Of a DNA stretch of 64,000 nucleotides, positions 1 to 24,337 are shown in pieces (within the stretch, counting starts at the first letter, position 1; each line of letters opens with the position of its first letter). The notes beneath the pieces were generated by a model, which searched no databases, was not told the DNA's origin, and saw nothing but the letters and a program-made list of their open reading frames with translations. The DNA comes from Sitta carolinensis (lineage: Eukaryota > Chordata > Aves > Passeriformes > Sittidae). The translations under genes and the position numbers were made by a program. The stretch is taken from NCBI GenBank assembly GCA_032173965.1, contig CM063287.1, positions 6,763,859 through 6,827,858 on the forward strand, given 5' to 3'.

Positions 1-480
1 AGCAATCCTGCATGGAACCAGCTCCATGTGCAGGCTGCAGAGCCGTGCTCTTGGTGCTCTCCATGCCACTGGGCTGATGAGTGGCTTGTCCCAGGCAGGC
101 TGTGGCATTCCAGCTGCTGTCATCACAGCTAAGGAGGTGAGCTGGCAATGCAAGGCACAGCAGCAGCACATCTGAACTCCTACTGCTCTAGCAGCAGCCT
201 CAGAGAGACAATCATTTACCCTCTGCCTGGGCATGGGGCTCCAGAAAGTGAGGAAACCATACTGGGTATTCTCCAATTGAAAATTGATAGTCATTTTCCT
301 TTTTAGAAATTGCATCGATTAAATTATGGTTCCCATGGAATATCTATTGAAGCAAAATATACTTCTGCTTATACTCTTCTAATACTTTTTCCAGCTTCAC
401 AGGAGAATATGAGATTCTTTTTAATTTACTTTTTATTTTTCAATTTCTAAGGGCTCTGTTTTGTTATGATTTCTCTTTAG
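1..480 (+). other. FAM13C: FAM13C intron (3' part)
   Basis: This is intronic sequence leading to the acceptor at 480. The first 250 bases are GC-richer and no conserved FAM13 exon could be read in them; the rest is AT-rich. Confidence 0.8.
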
Positions 481-576
481 GTTACTAAGCAAGAAAAGGG
501 TCTCATGAAACCTCTTTACGACAGATACAGAATTATCAAGAAACTTCTGGCTGCTCCATCACTGATCACAACAATT
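481..576 (+). CDS. FAM13C: FAM13C coding exon (VTKQE... exon)
   Basis: The acceptor is the pyrimidine-rich tract ending tttctctttag at 480 and the donor is gtaagt at 577. The exon is 96 nt, phase 0 at both ends, and encodes 32 residues from VTKQEKGLMK to SLITTI. The block with LMKPLYDRYRIIK is a hallmark of all FAM13 proteins. The first in-frame Met inside this exon is not a real start; the frame continues from an upstream exon outside the window. Confidence 0.93.
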
Positions 577-1786
577 GTAAGTTGGAAAGAATTCATTCAT
601 TGTCGAGGAAACATACAAAATGCTTTGTTTGATTTGTACCTGTATGCCCATTTAGCAACAATAGAACTACTGATATCCAAAACACCTGTTCATTGGTTAA
701 TACTTCAGAGTGTTGATACTTCATAGACAGATAAATAGATAATATATATATATAAATAGATAATAGATAAATAGAGCAAATGCTCTGTATAGTTCAACTT
801 CTATGCATGCCAGAGGTTCCAGCAGCAGTTTCTGAGGCAAGAACTTCAGTGGGCTGGGTAAGACATAGAAGGCTGGCATTAGTTTTCCATCATGGCAAAC
901 ATCTGCAACACAGAAGGAAACCTTTATAGGTTTATAGTACTTTAATAATATATTGGTGCAATGGAACAGTACCCTCATAGTGAGTGAAGGCAGTGGAATT
1001 TGGCTACTTGGAAGTTAATTAGCATGTCTACCAAAAATACTAATCTAATAGTAATTGGGGCTAGGTCAATTAAAAAAAAATATTATTGTCTTGTAAGAGG
1101 AGAGTGTAACTTTACACTTCTTTGAAAAATCACAGTGCAAAGCTTTGCACATTTGCACATTGGTATTTCATTGAAAAATTTCACTGAAATTCCCCCTAAG
1201 TGATACTTGTTAAGAGCTTTGCCCTATGGAGTTTTTATGCTTAAGCCTTAGTTTCAATAGTTCAACTTTTTTCCTGAAGATGGAGGAATGTGAGCAAGAC
1301 ACCCATATCAGTCTATTTTAGTTGTTAACACTAGTAGCTATAAAACTGTAGAATCTCTCCCTCCAACTCTTTCACATCAAAACATCTGGATATAATATAC
1401 CCACAGGAGATGTGTGTATATAAGAGGAGTACAAGTTCCAGTCAGACTGCACTGCTAACATAAATACAGAATGTTAGTTAAATCTTTGCTACGTGTAAGG
1501 GCAGGCAGAAATAAATTGCTGGCTGGAGATACTTGGGAGCAGGGCCAACTTCTGTCCTTTTCACTCGTGGTAGGCAATACACAGTAACCCAGTGACCCCA
1601 GGAGTGCCTTCATGAACAGCCTCAGGTAGACCTGGTAAACCTTTCAATACGTGTAACCTTTCAATATGTGTAATCTGTTTCTGTAATCCAGGAAGTCAGA
1701 TCCCAACTCTTTATGTTGTCAGCCTATTACTGTGAGTATTGTAATTTAAACAATTAATTTGATAATGTTTTGTGTTTCCCAAGCAG
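577..1786 (+). other. FAM13C: FAM13C intron
   Basis: The intron is 1,210 bp, with donor gtaagt and acceptor NAGNAG. It holds a short ATAG/TA-rich simple repeat at about 727-776 and no other recognisable feature. Confidence 0.85.
727..776. repeat. ATAG/TA simple repeat
   Basis: Degenerate agataaatagataatatata units, AT-rich and microsatellite-like, lie within the FAM13C intron. Confidence 0.8.
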
Positions 1787-1983
1787 GAGGAGGAAGATTC
1801 AGATGAAGACCATTCTCAAAGCAGCCATGAGTTATCATCTGGTCCAATGTCTTGCTTCCCTGTGGAAGAGCACCTGTGTTACTCACAGGAGGAGAGTGAG
1901 CCTGCACATATTTCACCTCTTGATGAAAAGAAAGTTTACAGGCAAACAGCCTTGTCTATGTCCAATTTACATGAGGCAACTAT
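1787..1983 (+). CDS. FAM13C: FAM13C coding exon (acidic linker)
   Basis: The exon is 197 nt and enters at phase 0. It leaves two bases (AT) that join a G from the next exon to make Met. It encodes the acidic and serine-rich linker EEEDSDEDHSQSSHELSS..., then the block SPLDEKK and LSMSNLHEAT. The donor is gtaagt at 1984. The acceptor region reads aagcag at 1781-1786, so two AG dinucleotides lie three bases apart. Use of the first would start the exon at 1784 and add one Gln. The downstream AG is taken here, but the choice is not settled by sequence. Confidence 0.9.
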
Positions 1984-3969
<1,986 letters not shown>

Positions 3970-5755
3970 AGTGAATGCAATGCTGTGATATTGTTCTCTA
4001 GGGGAATAAAAATCCAAGCAAATAAACAAGTAATGAAAAAGAGAAAGTAATTTTACAGGTCTTGGTCTGCTGCACGATTATTTGACACACTAAGATTTTT
4101 GATGCACTTTACCAATTATAATAGCTGTGATGAGAGAGGACAGCAATATGCAAGAATATTAAGCACGGGTGAGTGGACTATAGCATATATTTTTCCTTTT
4201 GAAAAAGCCTTGAAGTGCACTGTGAGAATGTTAAGAAATTAAAAGGACACTGAAATAATGTAGAGTCTCAATGTGACCTGCTCTAAAAGTGTGAGGAAAT
4301 GTTCTGCAGGTTTTTAGTACCTCTTAGTACAAGCTAAAGTGCCACACGTTTGTTTCCAGAATTAACATGTGTTATAACTAATTAGTAATGTTGGCTATTA
4401 AGGTGCTGATTTGCTAGATTAAAAGAATTAAAGTGAGTGAAGGAAAAACTCAGAACATACTGTAGCTGTCAAGACAGAACTGCCAGTCAATTCCAGTGGC
4501 TTCAAAGAAAGGTGCAGAGGAAGAAGCAGTGCCAGGGCTGGGAGAAGAGCAGAGTGATGCTGCTCATGCAAGAAAAGGCCAGAACATGACTGCCAGCTGG
4601 AACTAGTGGTGTTATGGGAATAAAAGAAAGTGCTTGGCAAAAGGAAATAGCTACCGGCTGCTGAGAAAAGATGGAGCAAAGTACTGGCTGCTGTCCTTTT
4701 CACTAGTTCACAGGACCTGGCTCACAGGATTGAAAAGTCAGTAAATAGATCAACTACATGCTAATTTTGATTTCTCTATTAACTTTGCACTTTGGTTTGC
4801 CTGACGCTATAACATTCGCTTCTCTAACTACCAAAGCTCATTAAACGCATGCACTTTGTAAAATGTTGGAGTACTTCTTGTGTTATAAATTGCCACATAT
4901 ATATAAAACCAGGACTAGACTACTGCATTATGCTAAGATATTTTGGATAGATAAAGTACATAGTATATAAGTGAGTGTCAGTTATCTGATGAAGACTTCT
5001 AGACTTCTTGTTTACTGAAAATAAGGTTATAAAAAGTTATTTTTCCATTCTAATTATGCATCTCTCTTAACACTCAGAGCACCACGCTTTGTATTGTTAA
5101 GGAGAATTATTGCTGTTTGTGTGAAAAGTGGACTAGTAATAGAAGGATTATCAGCAGGTTTTGTACTAGAAATGAAAAGCAGGGATTCTGGGAAATTCCT
5201 ATTCCGACAGAAAGGAGGGAAGAATTACTTAGAGAAAACAAAAAGGGACTGGAAGCAGTTGAATCATGTTTAGTGTTTTGCTTTACCTGTCATTTTGTAT
5301 TGACCACATAGTATAAGCAACCTGTTTTCTATCTTGGTAAGAAGATTTTGATTTTATAAAGCCTATTATGTACCAACCATGTTTGTATTTACCTAGTATG
5401 TAATGACATGATTTGGAAGATGTACACATCTTCAAGTAGTATGGAGGAAAAAAATATGAACACTAAAAAAGGAATTTTTTATTTTGCAGCTGTTTGTTGT
5501 TTCAGTGTACTGATTTAATAATTTATAACTTAACTTTTATGAATCAGAAATGGTCTTCATAAATCTGTTTTAATTAAAGTCATCTAGAGCAACAGGAACA
5601 GATACAGAGCTATTTGAAGTTTACAAACTACATCTTTGATAAGGGAAAATGATTTAATGACATGTATACAATTGATATTAAAATGTAATCTATATATTCT
5701 ATATGATTGCATAATATTTTATACAACAGTACAAATAAAATATTTTTCTATTATA
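3970..5755 (+). other. FAM13C: FAM13C 3' UTR and candidate poly(A) signals
   Basis: This is non-coding, AT-rich DNA after the FAM13C stop. Canonical AATAAA hexamers on the + strand lie at 4005-4010 and 4021-4026 (only about 40-60 nt after the stop), at 4619-4624 and at 5734-5739. The sequence alone does not say which is used; the 5734 signal would give a 3' UTR of about 1.8 kb. No coding exon was recognised. Confidence 0.5.
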
Positions 5756-6268
5756 TTTATTATGTCGAGACACAGTTTCTGTTTTCAGTTAGCTAATATA
5801 AATAACATAAATAACACTGTCAAACAACACGTTGGAAGTGCTGACATTTCTAGGCTCTGAAATTCAAATCATGCTGCAATTACAACCTTTCATGCTGTTC
5901 AGTTATCCCAGTACTTGTTCAGTAGTTAAAATGAATGCATATTTAAACACCATTTATAAGCCGTTATTTTTATTTTGCTAAAGCAGTTTACATAGGATTT
6001 TGTTATGTTTGGCAAGAAACGGAAAACAATTTTTGCAGCATCTAGGTATAAATGGTTGCCAGAAAGAAATCCAGGACTTCTAATCATTTAAAGCGTCAGG
6101 GGAACAGAAGGGGAAGAGGGAGAGGAGAAATCCTAAGAAGGCTATTGGAGATTTTGAAGACTGGTAGTTGCTTTTGGTGACAGTGGCATGTGCATGCTTC
6201 TGACAGAACTGTCTGACTATTGAAATGGGCAACAGAGGTTTGAAGGCTCCTAAGGAATGACTGAGGTT
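5756..6268 (-). other. PHYHIPL: PHYHIPL 3' UTR and candidate poly(A) signals
   Basis: This is non-coding DNA downstream of the PHYHIPL stop on the - strand. AATAAA on the - strand (TTTATT on +) occurs at 5969-5974, about 295 nt after the stop, and at 5756-5761. The latter is only 17 bp from a + strand AATAAA at 5734-5739, so long isoforms of the two genes could meet or overlap tail to tail. Confidence 0.5.
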
Positions 6269-15922
<9,654 letters not shown>

Positions 15923-18112
15923 TCATTCAGTGAAGGACTCATTTAATTACAGTTTTGTGTGCTCCAGTACAGGAACCTCCCTGAACAGCCTTTCACAAAG
16001 GGGTGCTCAGGAGCCAATGGGGTGCAGTTGTGCAAGTCTGGATGCCAGTGATGGAAAGCATTGGAAAGGGATGGAATTCCTCAGGTGAATAAGCACTAAT
16101 AAGATGGTGCACAGAGAGGCAGGGTGCACACTGGCTGGCATCCTCACTGTGTGTGTTTGCAGGCTGACAGGACAAATCATCTGATGCTATCAAGCGCTCC
16201 AAGGTTCAGTTAAGAAGCCAGCAATGCCCACAGTTAGCATAATGGCCCTATCCATATCTGTCAGCAACATAATCACAACCAGAAATCATATTCATCCTTA
16301 AATCATTTTTCAAGCACAAAGCACAGCCAATCTCTGCAAGGTTTATAGATGGTGGATGCAAATGCACATATGTACACACATATTTAAAACAGCAACTCCT
16401 TTGAAATGAAACCATTAACACTTTGATGAGACACAGCAAAAGGGATACACAAGCAAACTCCATGTTTTGTTTTTATTCTTTCCATTTTACCAGCTGAGAC
16501 CCTGCAGTTTTCTTGGAAAGCTCTTTTCTAATTACATATGGGAGATGAACAAATGACCATTGACCCCAAAAAGAATCACTGGTTCTAAATTTAGGCCTCC
16601 CCTTAGTTCCCAAGGCAACTTTATAGTTCAGCATTCCATGAACATTAGAACTCAGAAACACTAGGTGTTCTTGCACTTGCATAAGACCCAAGTCAAAAGT
16701 GAACAAATAGAAAAAAAACCAGGAAGATGAGAAAAAATACTGGGTAAAAAAGAATAAATTATATTATATAAGAGATGAAAAGAAACAAAACAGAAAAAAT
16801 GAAAATTGAACATAGATAAGGACAGGTAGAACCAAAGGAGAAAACAAAAAGCTAAGCTCTGTAAGAAAGAGAGGAAAGCTCCCAAATTCTGTCCAGATGA
16901 GGTAGATGGGAAATTCATGCAGGGATGTGAGGCAATGCATTCTCAGAATTATTCACAGTCACATCTAACTATAGAAAAAGATAGTATTTATACTTTCATC
17001 ATAACTGGTCAAAAATGATAAAACCCCCTGAACTCAGAGGTGTTTGGGCAGTAATAAAAGTAAAAATTTAACTTGGAAAACATTAAGAACATTTCAGCCT
17101 CTCAACATACTCTGCCAAAGAATTATTCCAGCACTTCAATGCAGGAATATTACTGTTGGCCTGATTGTTCAAGATTTTGCTCATAGATTTGTCAAATTCA
17201 ATCACAGAGTCTGCAAAATTCATAGATCTCCAGCTAGTATTGTGAATAATGTATTTTTACTGATGACTTCAAAAACTAATAAAACTATTTTTCTATTTTT
17301 ATTTTATGCATTTACATCCAAAAGGTTGTCCGTTCTTCAAACATTCTATAGATTTTTTATTTTTTTTTTTTTAATTTTTCAACTAATACCTAAAGTTAGT
17401 GCCCAGTCTTGCTCAAAATGCCCCCTATTTGTGCCATACACAATGACATTTTCAACAGCTGCACTGGCTGCAGCAGGCTCAGAAACACCAGTCATTACTG
17501 AAAGCTTTCTCTTCATATGAAATACGTGGTAAGTGCTTTTCCCAACATGACATTTCAGGAAGCCAGCAGGGAGAAAATGGCACTGCTTTCTTTTGCAAGC
17601 AATTTGTGTTTGAAAGATGACTGAAAGCTCTGCCAGGTACACTGAAAAGGCTTTGTATGATCGGCTCCTCCAAGAGCGAGGTTCTCAGAGCTGGAGAGCT
17701 GGACACACTGAACACTGAATAACATCCTGAACAGACATGCAGCCAGGGAATCCAAGCCATAAATCCACAGTACCTTAATGTGCAAATTATTTCCCTAAAA
17801 ATGAGCTTCTGTATTCCCTACGCAGGGCCTGAGCTGTGTTACAAACAGCCAAGGTGGTTTAAGCCTCAGGACACGGGCAAAGCAGTAATGACCATTGACA
17901 AAAAGTAACAGAGAGAAAGAAACATTCTGGAGAACACCAATGGCAAAGAGCAAAAGTGCTGCTAGAAATAGGTAACATTTTCTGTGTGTTTCTTGGTGTT
18001 AATATCTGGCACACATCTTCAGATATGTGCCCTCCCATTCCTTTTAATTTCTTTGCTTTTGAAGTGAAAAAATAGCTTTAAGTATATGTCAAGCAGAAAA
18101 TCTCCAGGTAAT

Positions 18113-18283
18113 TTTTAGGGTTAGGGTAGGGTTTAGAAAGAGTCAAAGAACTTCCAGCTTCAGGAAAACTGGGGCTGGAAAAGGGATGCCAAGGCCATCC
18201 CAGCAGGGACCAAACATTGCTGCTCCTACATCTTTGTGATCTGGAAACCCACGGTGCTGGGGTTAGGGTAGGGTAGTGGTTAG
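18113..18283. repeat. Paired telomere-like GGTTAGGGTAGGG motifs
   Basis: Two short degenerate TTAGGG-type clusters share the core ggttagggtaggg. They lie at 18,113-18,135 and 18,258-18,283, about 140 bp apart, separated by unrelated sequence. They are too short and imperfect to call a true interstitial telomeric array. Confidence 0.55.
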
Positions 18284-19084
18284 ATAGAAAACCAGGTGAT
18301 ACCACACCCATATTTTAGGGGAAGGGTAAAGACAGCAAAGAAAACTAAGCACACCTAACATGCCAAGCTCCTGAAGAACCTCCATCTCTAACACTGGCCT
18401 TTTAAACAAGACTGAAGTTTGCTACAAAAAAGAAAGTCCAGATTCAGTGGTGACTGTTCTGTTCACCCAAACCATGTCTGTCTGCACTCAAAGCACCTCA
18501 AAGCAACCTCTAGGTTGCTGCAGTTTTTTTATGGTGGGTGAGACATCCAGAAGACACTGAACGAATTGGGAAAGGCAAAAGAACAGGGAAGCCTTGGGGA
18601 AATCTGCCACCCAGTGACTGGGAGGGACCATGGAGTGGAAGCCTGGTGACACCACTTCTGTGTCACCACAATATTTCCCTACACTGGTGTAATTCCCCTC
18701 TTCAGGCTGCTGTCATGCAGAGGAGGGTGCACCAAGTGCTGGCTGTGTTGTCTTTGGGAATACACACAAGACATTAACTCCAGCAGTTACTTCTGTGAGG
18801 TGTCAGCTCCATGAAAACCTAGGATTGTGATGAGGGAAACGTGACTCAGGCTCATGGGCTAGAAATAAGCAAGGGGAGGCTGTACTCACAAAGTACAAAA
18901 TTAAAATCTAATGCTAGATCCTTAATACAATTTGGGAAGATATCTGAAAATCAAATTATGTGTAGAAGATGATGAGAACCAATTTCTAGAGACACTGAAA
19001 GATCAGGTTTATATATATTTAGATACCAACAGCACATGTAATAAACACACTAAAGGCCAAACAGAATTTTATAATATGAATAAC

Positions 19085-19104
19085 TTTTCTTTTTTTTTTT
19101 TTTT
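19085..19104. repeat. poly(T) run
   Basis: A T run of about 18-20 nt in PHYHIPL intron 1. Confidence 0.85.
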
Positions 19105-20639
19105 TAATCTCACCTTATTCATATTTTAAAATGCATACACTGGGGAAATCAGAATGTGGTTTTCTCAAGTTAACATTTCCAATACAATGAGAGATATTAG
19201 CTGTGGTATTTTGAAGTAGAAATGTTTGATGAGAAGGGATCAATGTCTTAAGAGCACATGGGTAGTATGACATAAGAAATCTTACTAGGCTTGGGTGCTT
19301 ACAACTGAGAACAATTCATTCACAAACAGGAACTCCCATGTCATGAACAAAGAAACCCTTACACCTGAAATACTAAAGTTTCTACCTTTTCTTATCTTGA
19401 TAACTCAGCTGATGTGCTATAGATCAGACCTATAAAGGTAAAATATTGTAATTACAGAAATCTGATATGCACTGACAGTATTTTAGTGCTGTAATTGAGA
19501 CTGAATTCTCCAATTTACTGAGAAGGTATTTAATTTCCCCAAAAATTCAATAGAAGAGAGAAAACTTCATTCTGCATAACCATCAAAAATGACAGGGAAG
19601 TGCCATGAAATTACATATTAGCAGCTACTTTAAATTTAACTAAGCAAAAATACAGTCTTACATTTTTCCCCTTTGCTCTGGAATGAATGGCCCCCTGTCC
19701 AACTGCTGGCTATATGGAATTGTTTTACAGAGACTTTTTACAGGACAATATGTCTCCACCGAGTAAACAATTAACTTGAATACTAACATTTCAATGTTCC
19801 TGGCAACACCTTGTTCAAGAGAGTGAAATCACATAGAGGGAATACAAATGCAACAACATTCACAAAATTATTAAATCACGGCTATTATTTGTTAAGCTAT
19901 GTAGAGTGCACTTCTTTAGGATAGCTATTCTATTTCTATTTTTCTTTTCAGAGCTCAATTTTTTATCCATAACCACAAAAGTAATGTTGGTTTTGTTCGT
20001 GCCTCTTTCCATGTACAAAAAAAATGAGTGAAGAGTCTCAGACTCTGAAGTATCTCTCCCCCCCAGAATCCTGGTAAACTACCTCCCAATAGAGATTTTT
20101 ATACTTATATAAGCATATTTAGGAATATTTTCTAAATAAGTATCCTCGTAAAACTAATTCCTAAATTAGATAAAGAGAGAATGCCTGACCCTAGAAATCC
20201 TGTTAGACGGATAAACCCATCTAAACCTTCTCCTCATTTTCTCCCCATTGTCTGATACTAGTCATGCATTTTCTAGTAAGAAATGTTCACTGTGTCCAAA
20301 AGTTTTTAAAAATAGTTTCAAAAATAAAACATTACTTAACTCTAACTTGTATATCTATATTTATTGAGTGTTTTTGAAGTGTGCACATACATTCAGATCC
20401 TCTTATTACTTGGTTTTAACAGCTTAATTTATCTGTTTCCTGCTAATCTAGGACATGACTTCAGCAGGAATATTCCACACACAAACCAAAGAACACAACT
20501 GAGTGCGAGCACAAATGTGCCTTCAGAACAGGCACCTCCTTCAGCTGAGAATGCCCCCAGAGTGCCCACATAAACAAAGCACTGAGCAGTCTCTGGGCTG
20601 AAAAATTTGTCTCAGCCCCTTACAAAGGACTTGATTCTT

Positions 20640-20950
20640 CCTCCCTGTCGCACGGAGGATGAATATACTCTCCAAGAGGTGCCGTGATTCAGCTGAGCAG
20701 CAGCCCAGCTCACTCCTGCCGCTGCCAGCGAGGGATGCGCAGCTCCCAGGGCTCTCTCTCTCCCAGGGCTGGCCCTGGCTCCGGCCGGGGGTGCAGCGCA
20801 GCAGCCGGGGCACCCTGCGTGCCCACGGGCAAGCGCTCGGCACGGGCTGCGAGCTCACCCGTGCCCTTGGACGAAAGTGGATGGGGCTGCGGGGGCTTCG
20901 CCTCCCCAAACCGTGGCGATACGCAACGCACGGGTGGCAAACCTGACAGC
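20640..20950 (-). promoter_or_regulatory. PHYHIPL: Intronic CpG-rich islet, candidate alternative promoter
   Basis: About 300 bp of clearly GC- and CpG-rich sequence (for example ggctccggccggggg near 20,777) sits in otherwise AT-rich intron 1, about 5 kb upstream of exon 2. CpG islets inside genes often mark alternative promoters. No TATA element is needed at such sites and none is claimed. An alternative reading is an exapted or decayed GC-rich repeat. Confidence 0.4.
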
Positions 20951-20994
20951 AGCAAACAGAGGCGCCGTGGTAACTTTGGAACATGGTCATGCAT
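20859..20994 (-). CDS. PHYHIPL: Candidate alternative first coding exon of PHYHIPL
   Basis: On the - strand an ATG at 20,992-20,994 opens a frame of 45 codons (MHDHVPKLPRRLCLLLSGLP... to LSSKGT) plus one G, ending at a consensus donor GTGAGC (20,858-20,853). The exon ends in the phase that joins exon 2 in frame, giving ...[13 protein letters not shown]. The frame overlaps the CpG-rich islet. Against it are the weak Kozak context of the ATG (C at -3), the fact that a GTGAGC in GC-rich DNA in the right phase can arise by chance, and that I do not recognise the peptide. The exon could also be non-coding 5' UTR, with translation starting at Met47. Confidence 0.25.
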
Positions 20995-21436
20995 CAGAAA
21001 TGAAACTTTGGTTTACAGCTCATTCTCTCAGCAGGCACTGAATGCAACATTATGTTCAGTAGGAAATTAGGTGTATCTTTACAGAGAAGGTTACTATATT
21101 AAGTAAGCAGAAATTAAATTGTCACATTATAACATTTCTGTGGAATACAAATTTTGGCATAGATTCTAAATTCTTGACAGTGAATTTGTTGGGCCATATG
21201 TATTCCTTCTAAGTTAATAATAAAACAAAAATATTTCTTAAATATGACAGCAGAAACAGTAACGAGAAAAGAGCCAACAATATTCACTCCTGCCATAAGA
21301 CCACAGGTATCTTGAATTACACGTGGAATAATTTTGATACAAAATATGCATCTGCTAATCCAAAAGCAAAGGCTACTCTCCAAAAGATTTTATGCCTATG
21401 ACTTGCAAAGGTGTTCAGGTACAATTTTCATACAAA

Positions 21437-21448
21437 ATATATACATAC

Positions 21449-21503
<55 letters not shown>
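21437..21503. repeat. Compound (TA)n(TG)n microsatellite
   Basis: A short tatacatacat lead-in runs into uninterrupted AT repeats and then about 19 GT units. This pattern is normally length-polymorphic and prone to slipped or Z-form DNA. Confidence 0.95.
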
Positions 21504-21506
<3 letters not shown>

Positions 21507-24337
21507 TTTCCAGACTACTGTGGAAAGCACTAATACTTTTACTATGCTAAGAATCTGACAAAACCCATCACCCTCGGGCAGTGAGTCTCCTCCGGCTCAC
21601 TTTACATCGAGTGAAGAGCGGCAGTTTCCTAGACGGGATAATCTGAGTATCCACAGGTAGCTCTCACCTTTAACTTTACCCTGGAGGAATCTAATTCTCT
21701 TCAGAGACTAGAGAGGGAGGTCACAGAAGCTAAGAGCTAGATGAAGTTACCTATATAATTATTTTCTAAATTTCATTTGTCAATTCGACTGGTTCTCATG
21801 ATGCAACAGCAATTTGCAAGATTTCTGCCAGAGAAAAAAGAAAAAACATGGGGATAAATAGTGTGTCTTACACTGTAGTCAATTTCTGAAGTCCTTAGCA
21901 AAGAAATCCATATGTCACTGACTCAGAAATATCCTTTGGACTGATACTTTAAAAGGGATAAACTTTTCAAGAACAATTTCTCTGAATTTCTATGTCAAAT
22001 ACACCATTTATTGCCACAATATTTTTTCTGAAGGCACTGATAGGATCAAATATCTCAGGACCATTTAAGCTCGAATGTGAATTTATAACTTGCTAACTAC
22101 AATTATAGATAAGTTATTTAATAACTGTAATTTAATTAATTTTAAATAAAAATAAATAATGCATTTAATTGCATCATTAAACTAATTCCTAAAAATAATT
22201 GTTTCCTCTCTTGCTATTACCATACAGAAAATTCAGATATACCATTGTATATTGTCCTCTGTTGTTATCAGCCAAATGGTCTAAATCAGTGCCAATTCTT
22301 CCTTGGATTTTTGACCTATCCTTACTTGAATCAAAAATTTAAGTAATGATTAGTAACCTCCTCAGAAATACCTGAATGATTTGGAAAAGTCTTATTGAAA
22401 TCAATGTAATTGACGCTGAGTTACTCCAGAACTTCTGAAAACATGATTGCAACTATGTATACAAATTTCACAAAACCAAAGCATAACACAAACCCTGACT
22501 GCAAATCAGATCAATGGCTAAATTGGCAAGGCTGACCTTATTCCTTCACTAAGATTTAATTCTTATTTGATATCCTGACATCTTGGAAGTATTTAATATT
22601 TATACCTTACTCATTCAAAACTAAACCACATTTTCCGAATGTCGATAGCAGCCAAACCCCTAGACTGAGTACGGAAATGGAAAGAGATGCAAGTATCTGT
22701 TGATATAATTACCTTTTTTATAGTTCCCCTTAATCTTTATAGATAATTTTTAAAGAATATTTGTAAGAAAACTGGATGTCTCTATGCCTTTATAAAAAGT
22801 ACTTGGTGTCCCACAAGGTAGGGCTGTTATTGAATTTTTCCTCTTTCTTTTTGTCACTTTATTACGAGTAAGTTGAGGAGTGTTAACACAGTAATATTCT
22901 AAGCTAAACACATACAGCTTCACAAAAAATTTAATTTTCACTGTCTTAAAAATAAATGGAGAACATATGAAAAATAAGCACTTTTATTTTCAGAAGAAAA
23001 TTTGCAACTGAAAGGTTACAAATAATCATGTAGATTCATATTTCTTCGCTGAGCACCAGGAAAACTGTAAGACTGAAAAACCACTTAGGCTAGAAGATTA
23101 AACTGCCACCCATGCTATCATGCTTAACAGATCTATTGAGATCTGTTGACCTACCATGCTCTAAAGACTTACCAAATCCCTGTGTGGAGAGCTGAGAAGT
23201 GCTGGCATCTCCTTTTGTGACGCATGAATACCAAGACCAAACAAACTGAATTGGCCAGATAAGCTGAGACTGAGTGCAAATGTCACCACCGTCCATCAGC
23301 ATTGCTCCTCATCCTGGCTGCTGAGTGACTCCTGTATGCAAAATAATTTATACCCGGGTCCCTCTAACGTTCTCAGACTGCTTTTACTAAACACAGCTTT
23401 ATTTTTTACTGTACCTTGCAATGTAAAGCTAAACGAGCTTCTCTGCGAGCTTCTGTGAAATTACAGTTTCAGTACGGCAAATAAAAAAAAGCTCCTACTG
23501 GCAAACCATTGGTTTTCATGGCCCTGCCATGAGACCCAGCAACGGCAATTCTGTCTTCTTGAAATCAAAAAGGACATTATCGCAGGCCACAAACACTAAG
23601 TCAACACAGTATTTACTCCTAATTAAATACTCCCATTTTGTTTAGCACAGCAAGCTTGCAGTACATGGGTGGTAAGTGGCTCTTCTCAGCATGTGTTGGC
23701 TACGAGATACATTTGAAAAACAAATTTTAATTAAAATGTGCATTTCTCAGTTGCTGAAAGGGAAAGAAGCTAACAAGGGATATAAAAGGCTCTAAACCAC
23801 CATCTTGCTTAAATGCCATTTTAAAATTACAATGAATTTAGAGCCCTTACATATACAATAAGAATTTGAGTATAACGGGTACCTTCAGTTATACAGAATT
23901 CCAGACTTGGAAAGCAAGTATGTCAGAAACTACTATAAAATCTCTCCCAGATCAACCTATTGCATGAACTCCATTCATGTAGCAGAAGTCTGAGTTATCA
24001 GGTCTCTATCTAGTGTGAAATTCTGTCCATACTTCAGACTGCATTCAGGCCCATTTTGTGGTATATCTTTGTAAGGATGTTATCCCAGTGCTGTTTTGCT
24101 GAAACCTGGGAGTAAAATTTTTCAGCAGACTCCCACCCTGTTGATTCCTAAATGGTCAGATTTTGGAGCAGGAAGGGATAGGAAACTTTTAGTGGCATGA
24201 GGTTTGTCTCTTCTGGTGAATAAAATGTACAGCTGTGTCTGAGACTGCGGAACTGCCCCTGTCTACAGGACTAACAACAAAGGAAAACAGATCTCATAGA
24301 TGAAGGCACTGACTGTATGACCTCAGACAAGTTGCTT

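Noticed and set aside
20541..20990. 149-codon - strand frame over the intronic CpG islet, starting MTMFQSYHG
   Set aside because: At the shared GTGAGC donor this frame has the wrong phase to join PHYHIPL exon 2. Only the neighbouring frame, starting at 20,994, fits.
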